A stretch of DNA of 64,000 nt from Candidatus Poribacteria bacterium (GCA_009841255.1 VXMD01000074.1:1-64000), one strand, 5' to 3'. Numbered from the stretch's first letter, positions 8,121 to 17,110 are shown. The notes: generated by a model not told the origin, from the letters alone. Program-made: numbers and translations.

Positions 8121-9038
8121 TTGGACCCGATTACCATAAGCAAATTACTTTCCGTTGCGGATGCCCTTGAGATACATCGTGCTGCAGGTGAACTTTCAAT
8201 GGATGCCTTTTATGAAATTGTTGAGAGTCAAGGAAAGATAAAAAATCTTGCCCGAAGATCAGGTGATATCTTGAGAGTTTTTGAAGCATCTCACTGGATT
8301 GTCCGGAGTGCTCAAGATCGGAATATCTTGTGTCTAACCAAAAATTACAATAGGCTTATTCATGCTTGGAACTCTGGAGACTGCTTGTTGCCGATGAGTC
8401 AAGGACTGATAAATTATCCACCTTACTCGGATTTCCTTGAATGCCTGAAACAGGAACAGGAGATTAAGATTCCGCAACGTCAAGATAAGGAATCTCGCAG
8501 GGATTTAGGGCGTAAATTAAAGCCTAAATACGGTATTACCTTCGTTGCTTTTGATATATTTCAAACATGGGCAGTATCCTTAGGGCATGCCTACCGTTCT
8601 CCCTTTAAAGCCATTCTTTATTGGGGTGGAGAGTGGGATGCCCAGCGACCTTCATTAGAACACTTTAAAACGGTCTGCCAAGCACATTATAACTGGGCGG
8701 AAAAAACGTCCGGTTACGCGAACCTTGGGCGTTTGGCACATCAGGTTTGCCGAGAATTACGCATCTCCTTTCAAGCTTTTGAAATGAAAATGCAGCAATT
8801 TATAGAAAGGTTCCCCGGCGAAATTACACTCGCTCCAGCAACAATCCGCCGAGAAATTTCTGGCCATCTCCAGATCACTTCAATACGATCGAGAAAGGAG
8901 ATTCGCAGGGAAAAACTTTCGGCAAAATTGCTGCCAGGCAGTAAGAGATCTCCTATACAGTGGATAGAACGTCGGTATCTGGAGGATGGAGTGCACATCA
9001 ATGGCAAATTGGTTAAACTAATTCGGTGGGAGGATTAA
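8121..9038 (+). CDS. Unknown 305-aa operon protein
   Basis: The gene starts at TTG with a GGGAGG site at 8107-8112, 8 nt upstream, and ends one base before the next gene. The product is soluble. The N-terminal ~60 residues (L-L-S-V-A-D-A-L-E-I-H-R-A-A-G) look helical and could be a winged-helix-like module (A-F-Y-E-I-V-E-S-Q-G). A basic region follows (R-Q-D-K-E-S-R-R-D-L-G-R-K-L). A further module holds Y-G-I-T-F-V-A-F-D-I-F-Q-T-W-A and the C-terminus is strongly basic (I-R-S-R-K-E-I-R-R-E-K-L). These traits suit a DNA- or RNA-binding subunit. I recognise no family and cannot assign a catalytic role. Tight packing with the ATPase and TGT-fold genes says they act together. Confidence 0.8.
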   Translation: MDPITISKLLSVADALEIHRAAGELSMDAFYEIVESQGKIKNLARRSGDILRVFEASHWIVRSAQDRNILCLTKNYNRLIHAWNSGDCLLPMSQGLINYPPYSDFLECLKQEQEIKIPQRQDKESRRDLGRKLKPKYGITFVAFDIFQTWAVSLGHAYRSPFKAILYWGGEWDAQRPSLEHFKTVCQAHYNWAEKTSGYANLGRLAHQVCRELRISFQAFEMKMQQFIERFPGEITLAPATIRREISGHLQITSIRSRKEIRREKLSAKLLPGSKRSPIQWIERRYLEDGVHINGKLVKLIRWED

Positions 9039-9039
9039 A

Positions 9040-10194
9040 TTGGCATTGGAAAAAGATCTTTCTCTATTTGAAGCAAGATCTGAAGAACTCAACCCTTATG
9101 AGGAAGTATTTCTTCTTGAAAACCCCTTCCCAGAGAGGGGTGAACCTAAGTCAGATGTCTGCACTGACCAGGACGCTATAAAGAAGAAGTTTGTCTACAC
9201 CCTACAGAATTTTTCCTCAACTTCAAAACGGTTACGTATTAACGGAAGAACCGGGGCAGGAAAGACAAACATCTTGCAGTACTTTGAGCGGTTGACTAAT
9301 GAGGCGAGGCGGAGTAAACTTATCAAAAACCTTCATCCGATCTATGTCTCGGCACCTGGCGAGAGTTATTTCAACGTTCACGGACAAATTGTTGATAAAC
9401 TTACTGGATCCTTCTTGACCGATTTAGTCAGTAAACTACAAGTGAACAAGAATTTAATTAGCGAACTTTTACAAACAGTTAAAACAGCAAGCGAATTTTT
9501 GAAAGTCATTAAAGCTATTGCCCAACCTACCCAAACCTCACTTGCGGGTTGGGAAGAACGCCAGAAAGATGCCTTCGTTCGGTGGCTAAAAGGGCAAAAA
9601 CTCACAGCAGCAGACAAAAAACTCTTAACTGACGATGGCGTGTCCCCTGTTGACATCACGAATTCTTCACTCGCTATGCGGTTTCTGTATGGATTTCTTG
9701 AGATCTTAAAGGAACTTAATATGTGCAACGGTATTGTCTTGTTATTCGACGAATTCGAGGAGATCTTTGAAAAGTTAACCCGATCGCACCAAGCCCGATA
9801 CGCCCAAGACTTGCGGCATCTTTTTGATATATTAAACGAGTCTGTTTTCTTTGTAATTGCAACCACACCAGAACCAGGAGACCTTGAACAGTATCCCGCA
9901 ATTGACCGCCGCTTAGGCGAACCAGTGGAGCTCCAACCCATAGACAGTCTTGAACTCGCTACTGGCTACGTGACTGACTACCTCAATAGTGGTCGTGACA
10001 AGTTTGAGGCAGATAAAAAACGTCCTGAGTCTAACCGACCCAGCGGGTTGGAACCTCTAACACGAGAGATTGTTGAGGAAGAGTACCTTTCGTTAAAACA
10101 ACAAGTTGAAGCCACTGGAGAGAATGTTTTACCAGGGTATTTTTTACCAAAAATACGCGAACGGATGAGACAGATTGTGGAAAACGGTGATTGA
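9040..10194 (+). CDS. P-loop ATPase of the TGT-fold operon
   Basis: This 384-aa protein has a Walker A motif G-R-T-G-A-G-K-T at residues 69-76 and a Walker B motif L-L-F-D-E-F-E-E with D237-E238. Sensor-like I-A-T-T-P-E-P and R-R-L-G-E-P-V-E-L follow. This is an AAA/STAND-like core of the type found in ATPases of BREX and other defence systems, but I cannot place it in a named family. The TTG start has GGGAGG at 9028-9033, 6 nt upstream. The stop overlaps the next start by one base (TGATG), so translation is coupled to the TGT-fold protein. Dpd DNA-modification systems include ATPase partners, which fits the context. Its role is inferred to be energy coupling or DNA remodelling. Confidence 0.8.
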   Translation: MALEKDLSLFEARSEELNPYEEVFLLENPFPERGEPKSDVCTDQDAIKKKFVYTLQNFSSTSKRLRINGRTGAGKTNILQYFERLTNEARRSKLIKNLHPIYVSAPGESYFNVHGQIVDKLTGSFLTDLVSKLQVNKNLISELLQTVKTASEFLKVIKAIAQPTQTSLAGWEERQKDAFVRWLKGQKLTAADKKLLTDDGVSPVDITNSSLAMRFLYGFLEILKELNMCNGIVLLFDEFEEIFEKLTRSHQARYAQDLRHLFDILNESVFFVIATTPEPGDLEQYPAIDRRLGEPVELQPIDSLELATGYVTDYLNSGRDKFEADKKRPESNRPSGLEPLTREIVEEEYLSLKQQVEATGENVLPGYFLPKIRERMRQIVENGD

Positions 10195-11384
10195 TGGATC
10201 AAGATGCAACATGCGCCTCTGTTTTCTCAAGGGTTCATTTGGACACCCCCAATCTTTTCGCCAGTTATCGCATAGGTGATTGTCCGCATGCGGGACTTCT
10301 TCGTCCCCCTTGGAAAATGACTGGCACTCAGGCGGTTCTGGTTAATGCCTTTGATCTGTTAGGGAATTACCGAACGCGAAGATTTACTTCAGAGATCAGA
10401 GAAGCGGAAAACACACTTCGCGAGTATATCCACTTTGACGGTCCCTTGATGCTCGATTCCGGTGGTTTTAACTTCCAAAAACAGGATGAAATCAGTATTG
10501 CCTCGCTTGATGTTCTCGAAATCGGGATTGAGTTCGCCGTGGATGTTTCTGTTGTACTTGATCATCCCTTCCTACCTACCTCCACACCTGAAGAAAGGGA
10601 AACTCGTTGGGAAAACACCGTAACAAACACCGAGGAAATGTTTGAAAAACTAAAAGATAGGGACTTACCAGATTACTTCCAGTTGATGCCGGTGCTGCAT
10701 GGACATGATCCAGAGACCCTCAAGCAATCTCTTGCTCGTATTGTCGAGATTTGGGGAGAGAATCCTCCAATAGTTGGGATAGGGAGTTTAGCACCATTGG
10801 CACTCAATGGAAATAAGCGCACAGCGATTGACATTATCTGCACAGTCAGACGGCTTCTGCCAAATGCTCACATCCACTGCTTTTCATTGGGATCCGCGTT
10901 GCTAATGCTATTCGCTTTTTATTGTGGTGCTGACACAGTTGATTCACAAAGTTGGATGATTAGTGCAGCATTCAAAAATGTGCAATTGCCTGGCTTTCCT
11001 TGGACACGATTTTCTTCTCGTGAGAGAGATAAAGATTCTGATAAATATGAAGAGAAGCGTAATGCCTTTGCCGATCGTTTATTGGAATTAATAGAACAAG
11101 AGGGATTTGCTGTCAAAGACTGGGATGAAGAAAAAGATTGGAAAATTGAAAATAAAAGTGACGCACTTTTTTACTTAGACTACCTTGAGCATAAAGATGG
11201 CGAGCAACATATTCATCGCCGTGCTTGTCATAATCTATACGCTTTCAACTTTGAGGCGAAGCGAGTCCGTGAAGAAAAGGAAAAAGGGGTAAGAGCCCTC
11301 GAAACTTTCATTGAGGGACGAATGAAAAGTCCTGTCTATCGGAAAACTTTTGAGTACGCTATCCAGAAGATTAGTTCCAAGTAG
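10194..11384 (+). CDS. TGT-fold (DpdA-like) base-exchange enzyme
   Basis: This 396-aa protein resembles tRNA-guanine transglycosylases and DpdA, the paralogue that swaps guanine for preQ0 in DNA. L-D-S-G-G-F lies at residues 87-92 with D88 matching the general acid/base Asp. Q-L-M-P-V-L-H-G and V-G-I-G-S-L-A-P-L match the base pocket. G-A-D-T-V-D-S-Q-S-W places D247 and D250 at the nucleophile Asp region. C-H-N-L-Y-A-F near the C-terminus recalls the TGT tail motif. The zinc motif C-x-C-x-x-C of tRNA enzymes is absent, which favours a DpdA-like role. The ATG at 10194 overlaps the ATPase stop; a TTG one codon upstream is possible. No preQ0 genes (folE, queD, queE, queC) are in the window, so precursor would come from elsewhere. 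Confidence 0.7.
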   Translation: MDQDATCASVFSRVHLDTPNLFASYRIGDCPHAGLLRPPWKMTGTQAVLVNAFDLLGNYRTRRFTSEIREAENTLREYIHFDGPLMLDSGGFNFQKQDEISIASLDVLEIGIEFAVDVSVVLDHPFLPTSTPEERETRWENTVTNTEEMFEKLKDRDLPDYFQLMPVLHGHDPETLKQSLARIVEIWGENPPIVGIGSLAPLALNGNKRTAIDIICTVRRLLPNAHIHCFSLGSALLMLFAFYCGADTVDSQSWMISAAFKNVQLPGFPWTRFSSRERDKDSDKYEEKRNAFADRLLELIEQEGFAVKDWDEEKDWKIENKSDALFYLDYLEHKDGEQHIHRRACHNLYAFNFEAKRVREEKEKGVRALETFIEGRMKSPVYRKTFEYAIQKISSK

Positions 11385-11440
11385 TAAAAAACGTGCATAC
11401 AACACAAACGTGTAGCGACAGAAGCCATTAGTTGCCTCAA

Positions 11441-11899
11441 TCAGTTAACGAAGGTTTCCCACAACCATTTCTTCAGTTGAGCCTGTTTTTTTCCTATCGG
11501 ACCGTAAGCGACGATTGATTCTGTAAGTGCAGGGACCAACTGTCGCAAATCCTTAAATGCCTTGAGATAAGTCTTTCCAAGTACAAAACAAATTGAGGTG
11601 TATTTGTTTTGTAGAATATTTGAAAACTCAGTATTAACTTGGGGCTGCAACTCTACAACCCGTGATGTGTTCATCTTTCGATCGTACAATGGAGTAGGAA
11701 AATCCCACGGAATAAGCCCATAGGCGGCGGACAAGATATACACATCTAAGTGCTTGGTTTGACGCGGACATTCACGAATAAAACGACGTAAGACAAAGAA
11801 TAATGGACCGTTGTATCTCTCAATTGCAGGTAAAGGCTCTGGAGAAGTGGATTTGCGTTGTGAACATGATAGAATAAGTAACCGTTTTTTGCAGTTCAT
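11441..11899 (-). CDS. DUF6884 / archaeosine-synthase-like small protein
   Basis: This 152-aa protein runs convergently, ending 57 bp from the TGT-fold gene. The N-terminus L-L-I-L-S-C-S-Q-R-K-S, then Y-N-G-P-L-F-F and V-Y-I-L-S-A-A-Y-G-L-I-P-W, match the pattern of DUF6884-type proteins. Those resemble the C-S-x-x-K core domain of archaeosine synthase, which acts on preQ0-modified nucleotides. In Dpd systems a separate protein, DpdC, converts inserted preQ0 to the amide form; whether this gene is its equivalent is inference. An alternative is the YaaA-like or nucleoside-hydrolase-like branch of the same broad group. Its neighbour being a TGT-fold enzyme strengthens the 7-deazaguanine interpretation. 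Confidence 0.6.
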   Translation of the reverse strand: MNCKKRLLILSCSQRKSTSPEPLPAIERYNGPLFFVLRRFIRECPRQTKHLDVYILSAAYGLIPWDFPTPLYDRKMNTSRVVELQPQVNTEFSNILQNKYTSICFVLGKTYLKAFKDLRQLVPALTESIVAYGPIGKKQAQLKKWLWETFVN

Positions 11900-12448
11900 A
11901 GTATGGCTGCCTAAAAGTAAAGGGCTGAATTAGCAGCATCTATTCGGGGACTCCATTGGTGGCATTGCGTCCATCCGCATTGACGCACGGGCTGTTCAAA
12001 TGCTCTAAATTGCAACCTATTTGGATTTCACCGTGCTTTGATAAACAAAGTGTATCTTCGCTCACGCTATAATGCTAACCGTTTACGTAACAAAAATCAA
12101 CCAAATTATCCATTAGAGATGTGTAAAGTTTTTGTTATTCTCCGTAGTGGATTTCATGAGTGTATGGATAATTGTAGGCTTTACGCGCAACCGTCGTGAA
12201 ATTTTCATAGCAACTTTCATAGTGACTCCTAATGCCATCTTCTAAAACCCAATATCCATCAGCGTTTATCACCTCTCACGACACCTATTGATTTTTCGGT
12301 TTGCTATGAAAACTATGAAAATATCTTCAAATTTGCGAAACCTGTTAACGTGTGCCGTATCCTTCCGAAATCCTAAAAATCCTATCTCTGACAACCTACT
12401 GTCAAAATATTTACAGACCCCTTTGCCTCTTGCCTCTTTGCCTTCTGA
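11900..12448. other. Long intergenic region with inverted CTATGAAA pairs
   Basis: No gene could be supported here. The only clear structure is the paired CTATGAAA motifs at 12202-12320. Just before the promoter at 12449 is a short pyrimidine-rich tract of repeated TTGCCTCTTGCC type. Confidence 0.5.
12202..12320. repeat. Two inverted pairs of CTATGAAA
   Basis: TTTCATAG occurs twice at 12203-12222 and its reverse complement CTATGAAA twice at 12304-12320. The two tandem pairs face each other about 80 bp apart, some 130-250 bp upstream of the HEPN gene promoter. This could be a cooperative protein-binding site or the ends of a small lost element. Confidence 0.45.
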
Positions 12449-12477
12449 TTGACAAACAATTCTCAAAATGGTATGCT
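12449..12477 (+). promoter_or_regulatory. Sigma70 promoter of the HEPN gene
   Basis: TTGACA (12449-12454) and TATGCT (12472-12477) are spaced by exactly 17 nt. GGAGG (12495-12499) then lies 8 nt before the TTG start at 12508. The related copy at 66-103 keeps both boxes, but with a 26-nt spacer. Confidence 0.75.
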
Positions 12478-12507
12478 AAAGGAAATATTTACGTGGAGGT
12501 TTTAGAC

Positions 12508-14928
12508 TTGAGCACGCCGAAATACCCCAACCGAGATGCACTCCGTGAAGCAAACGATATATACTTGGATGTCATGTACCAATTTGTTAGCAAATGTTTA
12601 GATAAAGTTCAAGGTACAACAGCGGGGAAATTAATTAGAGATGCCTTAAGGTGGTCGTCCCACGATGCCATTGAAGAAAAGATAGAAATTAGTGACATTG
12701 CCCATCTTGTTAGAACATACTGGTACGATTCATTTGAGGAACAATTTGAAGTTATTGATCGCTATTACGAAGCTCGGAGTGTGGTAGGTCTGATAGTGGA
12801 GGGACGAAATCGAGCCTCACATCGACCATGGGATTTGGACCCCGAGTTCACCCGGACACAGTTATTTCTCATTGCCGAATTACTCGGTAAAATTAATAAA
12901 CCGAACGAACAGCGTCAAGTTGAAGCTATCCGAGACAAACTCTTTTCTGATGACGCGAAGGAACGTCTCGCGGAAACAAAAGAACGCTTAAAGGAGATGG
13001 AAACAGAAAATGCTAAATATAAACAATCTCTCTTGGAAACAAAGGAACGCTTGACAGACGCGGAGTCAAAGAATAGCAAATACGAAAAAGACACCGCAGA
13101 ACTCTCAAAACAGGTCGATGAGAAAGAAAATCGCATCAAAAAATTACTAAAGCAGCAGAAGGAGGCAAAAGCACAAAATGAGAAATCTAAAAAGGACTTG
13201 GCACGCACAAAGCGAGGTTTAGAAAAATCCGAAGAGGCACAAACGGACTATAAGCAACGTCTCGAAACTATATCAAAGGAACTGAAAGCGACAGAAAAGG
13301 AAGCGCGCACAGCTGAGGAAAATCTTAAGACGACCTCTAATCAATTAGAGGAGGCAGTGGATGAGTGGGGCACATCTGTAGAACGCCTCATGGCTACGCG
13401 AAAACTATTTACGACAGCGACGATCGGCAGCCAAGAAATTCAAAAGATATTCCCTTCCTTTGAAACTGATTCTGCTGTCCGAATACTTGACCGGCGAGGC
13501 ACAGACAAACGCAACTATCTTGTAAAGCTCATGGAGCAAAAACAGTCTACTCTCATCTACGTCCAAAGTGAAGAGAAAATTAATGAGTTGTTGACCCATG
13601 TCGTGCCGGAGAAAGCAGAGGTTATTGGAAGGCATAATGAGCGAACGTCTAAGGCTGAGGAAACGGAAATTTTGGAAAAACTTGAGAATCGCGAATTAAT
13701 TGCTGTTGTTTCCAATACTACGTTTTCTACATTGGCATCGTCGCACTGCGTTGAGCATTTTGTTTTCTGCCACCTTACCCCAGGTTTAGATGAATTTTTC
13801 AAACGATGTGAACCAGTTTTTGCATCAGCGAAAAGTGCTTATCTGCATCTCATATACAATGACGAACAAGATGCTAAAAACTTGAATGAGTGGTTAACTC
13901 AAAAATATCCAGATAGGAAAACGTTGAATAGCCTCTATAGAGCATTAAGGGAGTGTGTCGGAATAAATGGAGATTTTATCAACACTCAAAAAGTCTATAA
14001 CGGATTGGATATAGCGGGACTGGGGATAACGGAACTGGGGATTGAAACGGGTCTTGCTATCTTTGAGGAAGTAGGGGCACTTGAACGAAGTAAGGATAGC
14101 ATAAAACTCTTACCTTTCTCCGGAAGGAAATCGAAGATTCATCATAGAGGTGAAGAACTGAAAGGCGAAATAGAGGAAATTCGATCATTTCAACTTAAAC
14201 AACCAATTGAAAAAATTTGGGAAGAAATATTGGGAGCACTGGATATAGATTTGGAGAGATATCTCTTGAAATCCAATGTAGCATCTGGTGAAGCAGAAGT
14301 GGATGCCGAAACCGTGTTGGAAGAAGAGGAGACCAGTTCTTATGACGCTAGTTCAATAGATTCAGAAGTGAACAATCCTAATGATATAGATGATAAGCAA
14401 TCGGTAACAAAACAACCTGTGACTCCTTCCAAATTTAGTGGGAAATGGACAATGGAGGAAGTTAGAAATTCATTATCTGAGGAAATTAGAGATTATCATC
14501 GAAAGAATTATCCTGAGGAAAGATGCAATATATTTTACAGAAGAGTTGTAGAGATACAGAATTTGATTGAGGCAGAAGGCTGGAGGTTAAAACCGCCAAA
14601 ACTCAATAAAGAGAGTTGCAGTTTTCAGTTAATGGATAAGGGAATTACAAGGGTTAGAATAGTATTTGGTGTACTTCTTGACACTTTCCTACCGCATGCC
14701 AATCTGGTAGATCGAAACGGCGAGAAAATTCCAGATCTTTCTATAAAGTCTAATCCGCCTCGGATCTTTGCACCCATAACGGAAGAAGAAGCAAAGCAAT
14801 TGGAGCGTCAGCATGGATGTGAATTTTGGGGAATTACAGAAAGGAAGATCTACTACAATATCCCTGATGATATTACAGAACTTAGACCTGTTCTTGAATT
14901 TGCCTATAACAAACATCGCGGGCAGTAA
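12508..14928 (+). CDS. HEPN (Swt1-type) / coiled-coil / helicase-like protein
   Basis: This 806-aa protein starts at TTG, chosen for the GGAGG site and promoter; a GTG 52 codons upstream precedes the promoter and is unlikely. Residues 1-130 look like a Swt1-type HEPN domain with R100-N-R-A-S-H105, matching the HEPN RNase motif R-x4-H. Residues 132-294 are a long charged coiled coil. Residues about 298-535 recall the second helicase lobe plus a winged helix of RecQ-like proteins (S-T-L-I-Y-V-Q-S-E, then V-F-C-H-L-T-P-G-L-D), but no Walker A is present. An acidic linker (588-644) leads to a ~160-residue C-terminal domain of unknown type. A HEPN toxin tied to a DNA- or RNA-sensing scaffold is the likely reading. 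It is monocistronic and convergent with the efflux gene, 11 bp apart. Confidence 0.65.
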   Translation: MSTPKYPNRDALREANDIYLDVMYQFVSKCLDKVQGTTAGKLIRDALRWSSHDAIEEKIEISDIAHLVRTYWYDSFEEQFEVIDRYYEARSVVGLIVEGRNRASHRPWDLDPEFTRTQLFLIAELLGKINKPNEQRQVEAIRDKLFSDDAKERLAETKERLKEMETENAKYKQSLLETKERLTDAESKNSKYEKDTAELSKQVDEKENRIKKLLKQQKEAKAQNEKSKKDLARTKRGLEKSEEAQTDYKQRLETISKELKATEKEARTAEENLKTTSNQLEEAVDEWGTSVERLMATRKLFTTATIGSQEIQKIFPSFETDSAVRILDRRGTDKRNYLVKLMEQKQSTLIYVQSEEKINELLTHVVPEKAEVIGRHNERTSKAEETEILEKLENRELIAVVSNTTFSTLASSHCVEHFVFCHLTPGLDEFFKRCEPVFASAKSAYLHLIYNDEQDAKNLNEWLTQKYPDRKTLNSLYRALRECVGINGDFINTQKVYNGLDIAGLGITELGIETGLAIFEEVGALERSKDSIKLLPFSGRKSKIHHRGEELKGEIEEIRSFQLKQPIEKIWEEILGALDIDLERYLLKSNVASGEAEVDAETVLEEEETSSYDASSIDSEVNNPNDIDDKQSVTKQPVTPSKFSGKWTMEEVRNSLSEEIRDYHRKNYPEERCNIFYRRVVEIQNLIEAEGWRLKPPKLNKESCSFQLMDKGITRVRIVFGVLLDTFLPHANLVDRNGEKIPDLSIKSNPPRIFAPITEEEAKQLERQHGCEFWGITERKIYYNIPDDITELRPVLEFAYNKHRGQ

Positions 14929-14939
14929 TTCCATAAAAC

Positions 14940-16577
14940 TTAATCCCGAACGATAGATACCGGTGTTCCATCCTGTAACTGGTGTTGTTTATCAACAATT
15001 ATCAGCGTCCCCTTCGTAAGTTTCGAGGTAATTTCTATTTCGCCACCGTAAACGGTGCCGACGCTTACCTGTTCTCGGCGTGCTGCGTTCCCCTCAACGG
15101 TAAAGAGAGTTCCGCTCCCGTTCTGAATGTGCAAGACTGCGTGCAACGGAAGAAGTTGGACATTTTTCCGTTCACCCGTTTTGATGGAAACCGTGATGGT
15201 GCCACCCGGTCTGAGACCGTCAGTGTGAGAGAGTGTCCCGACAGAATTGGAGACACTGGCATGGACAAGCACTGTATTGTTTTCACCGTTGACCGTGGGA
15301 CTGATAAAATCGATCGTGCCGACGATATTCCGAATGCCGGCATCCGTAGAAATCAAGACGAGTTCGCCGCTGTGGATACGACGCGCCTCGGCGACAGGCA
15401 TGTTCCAAATTGCTTTGAGCGCATCAACACCGATGACCGTAAATACAGGCTTCCCTGTAGGTGAGGTGGCGGATCCCGCATAATCTCCCATGTTCAAGTG
15501 GCGTTCGGCAACGATGCCATCAATCGGGGACTTAAGAGTGGCAGCACTCGCCTGTTCTTGGGCGAGTTTGCGTTGTTCTTCGGCTTGACTCACCGCCGCT
15601 CTCGCAATTTCAATTTCTTGTTCCCAGGACTTTGCGTCCACGAGTTTCTGCGCGGCGTTAAGATCGGCTTGTGCTTGGGTAACCTTTGATTCCGCCAAAG
15701 CGATCTCGCGTTCCCAGCTGCGGATCTCCACTAACTTCTGAGCAACGGCTAATTCCGCTTTCGCTTTCTCCACGGAAGGGTATGTTGAGCCGTCCTCAAA
15801 CTGTCGTGCTGTAACTTGTGCTTCCTCTAAACGGGTTTCTGCCAATCTTAAACGCTTTTCTACGGATTCAAAATTGCTATCACTGATGAGCTGCTTCTCG
15901 TGGAGCGATTTGTTTCGATCATAATCCGCTTTAGCGTCATCGCGCTCCACCCTGGCGCGTTCCAAACCCTGCTCTGCATTCGTTTTCGACTTTTCAATTG
16001 TCTCCACGGCGGCTTTGTACCCTACTTCTGCCTGCACGAGTTGGTTACGGACACGCATCTCAGCGAGCGATTGCGTCTCCACGAGGTTCGACTGCGCTGT
16101 CATTACCGTCTCCTGTGCAACCGCCAACTGAGATTCAATATCCGCTTGGGCATTTGCTTCCGTTGAGGTGAGTCGGGATTTCGCACTGCTGAATGCCGAT
16201 TCTGCCCGTATCACGGCAAGTATGGCTTCTCTTGAATCCGTTTCTGCAAGCACATCATCTTTCGTCACATGTTGTCCAACGGTCGCGTTCAGGGCAACAA
16301 TCTTCCCAGGAACATTGGCAAACACTTGCACTTCAGTGTGTGGTTCTAAGTGCCCGGTGTACTGCTTCGTGGAAACAATCGTCCCGCGTCTTGCTGTCGT
16401 AACCGGCACAGCAATCGGTGCTGCTGCCTCTTGGGCAATTACACTCCCAATACTGAAAGAAAAGATCATCGCGAGAACGCTGAGCAGAAGCGGTTGTCGG
16501 GGGTTGTTTGTAAGCTTTTGCATTAATACTTTCGCATAAATTGCGGCGTACGCTTTTAAAACATGTCTATTAATCAT
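14940..16577 (-). CDS. RND/HlyD-type efflux periplasmic adaptor
   Basis: This 545-aa membrane-fusion protein has an N-terminal signal or anchor (residues about 28-48, L-L-L-S-V-L-A-M-I-F-S) and a lipoyl-like half (V-P-G-K-I-V-A-L-N-A-T-V-G-Q-H-V). Residues about 110-340 form a long alpha-helical hairpin rich in Ala, Glu and Gln. The second lipoyl half (L-K-S-P-I-D-G-I-V) and beta-barrel domains follow. The hairpin is longer than in standard AcrA-type adaptors, and it repeats the K-L-V-E-I-R-S-W-E / K-L-V-D-A-K-S-W-E pattern, suggesting internal duplication. It overlaps msrA by 4 bp (ATGA), so the two are co-translated. No inner-membrane pump or TolC gene is in the window, so the transported substrate is unknown. 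Confidence 0.8.
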   Translation of the reverse strand: MINRHVLKAYAAIYAKVLMQKLTNNPRQPLLLSVLAMIFSFSIGSVIAQEAAAPIAVPVTTARRGTIVSTKQYTGHLEPHTEVQVFANVPGKIVALNATVGQHVTKDDVLAETDSREAILAVIRAESAFSSAKSRLTSTEANAQADIESQLAVAQETVMTAQSNLVETQSLAEMRVRNQLVQAEVGYKAAVETIEKSKTNAEQGLERARVERDDAKADYDRNKSLHEKQLISDSNFESVEKRLRLAETRLEEAQVTARQFEDGSTYPSVEKAKAELAVAQKLVEIRSWEREIALAESKVTQAQADLNAAQKLVDAKSWEQEIEIARAAVSQAEEQRKLAQEQASAATLKSPIDGIVAERHLNMGDYAGSATSPTGKPVFTVIGVDALKAIWNMPVAEARRIHSGELVLISTDAGIRNIVGTIDFISPTVNGENNTVLVHASVSNSVGTLSHTDGLRPGGTITVSIKTGERKNVQLLPLHAVLHIQNGSGTLFTVEGNAARREQVSVGTVYGGEIEITSKLTKGTLIIVDKQHQLQDGTPVSIVRD

Positions 16578-17110
16578 TTTTTAAGTTTATCCTTAAAATC
16601 CTTTGTGAACTTTTGCATCTTGGGGTGAATCACAAATTGGCAGTAGGGTTGATTTGGATTCAGCTGAAAAAAGTTTTGGTGGTAATCCTCGGCAGGATAA
16701 AAGACATCGAGTGGGGTAATCTCTGTCACAATTGGAGCGTCCCATGTATCCGATGCGTCCATTTCGGTTTTAGATTTTTCTGCGGTCTGTTGTTGGGCTT
16801 CCGTGTGATAGAAAATCGCTGAACGGTATTGCGTCCCTACATCAGCACCCTGCCGATTTAAGGTTGTTGGATCATGTGTGTGCCAAAAGACTTCCAATAC
16901 CTCTTCATAAGAAATAACGTCCGGATCGAACGCAATCTGAGCCACTTCGGCGTGTCCCGTCATTCCCATACACACCGCTTCATACGTTGGATTGACGGTA
17001 GTGCCGCCGGTGTACCCGGAGACGACCGTGTGAACACCTTCCACTTGCAGAAAAACTGCCTCAACACACCAAAAACATCCTGCTCCTAACGTCGCTGTCT
17101 CTAATTTCAT
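16574..17110 (-). CDS. msrA: Peptide methionine sulfoxide reductase A
   Basis: This 178-aa enzyme reduces methionine-S-sulfoxide in proteins. The catalytic G-A-G-C-F-W-C is at residues 9-15, with the nucleophile Cys at 12. V-V-S-G-Y-T-G-G, G-H-A-E-V, H-D-P-T-T-L-N-R-Q-G-A-D-V-G-T-Q-Y-R-S and Y-H-Q-N-F are all family signatures. Length is normal for MsrA alone, without an MsrB fusion. It is the first gene of a pair with the efflux adaptor (4-bp overlap). The two may share a response to oxidative or toxic stress; that link is inferred from linkage only. It is divergent from the HEAT lipoprotein gene, with about 105 bp between starts. Confidence 0.93.
   Translation of the reverse strand: MKLETATLGAGCFWCVEAVFLQVEGVHTVVSGYTGGTTVNPTYEAVCMGMTGHAEVAQIAFDPDVISYEEVLEVFWHTHDPTTLNRQGADVGTQYRSAIFYHTEAQQQTAEKSKTEMDASDTWDAPIVTEITPLDVFYPAEDYHQNFFQLNPNQPYCQFVIHPKMQKFTKDFKDKLKK

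Noticed and set aside
12352-12507. GTG start 52 codons upstream for the HEPN gene
   Set aside because: The consensus promoter at 12449-12477 lies downstream of that GTG, and the TTG at 12508 has an ideal ribosome site.
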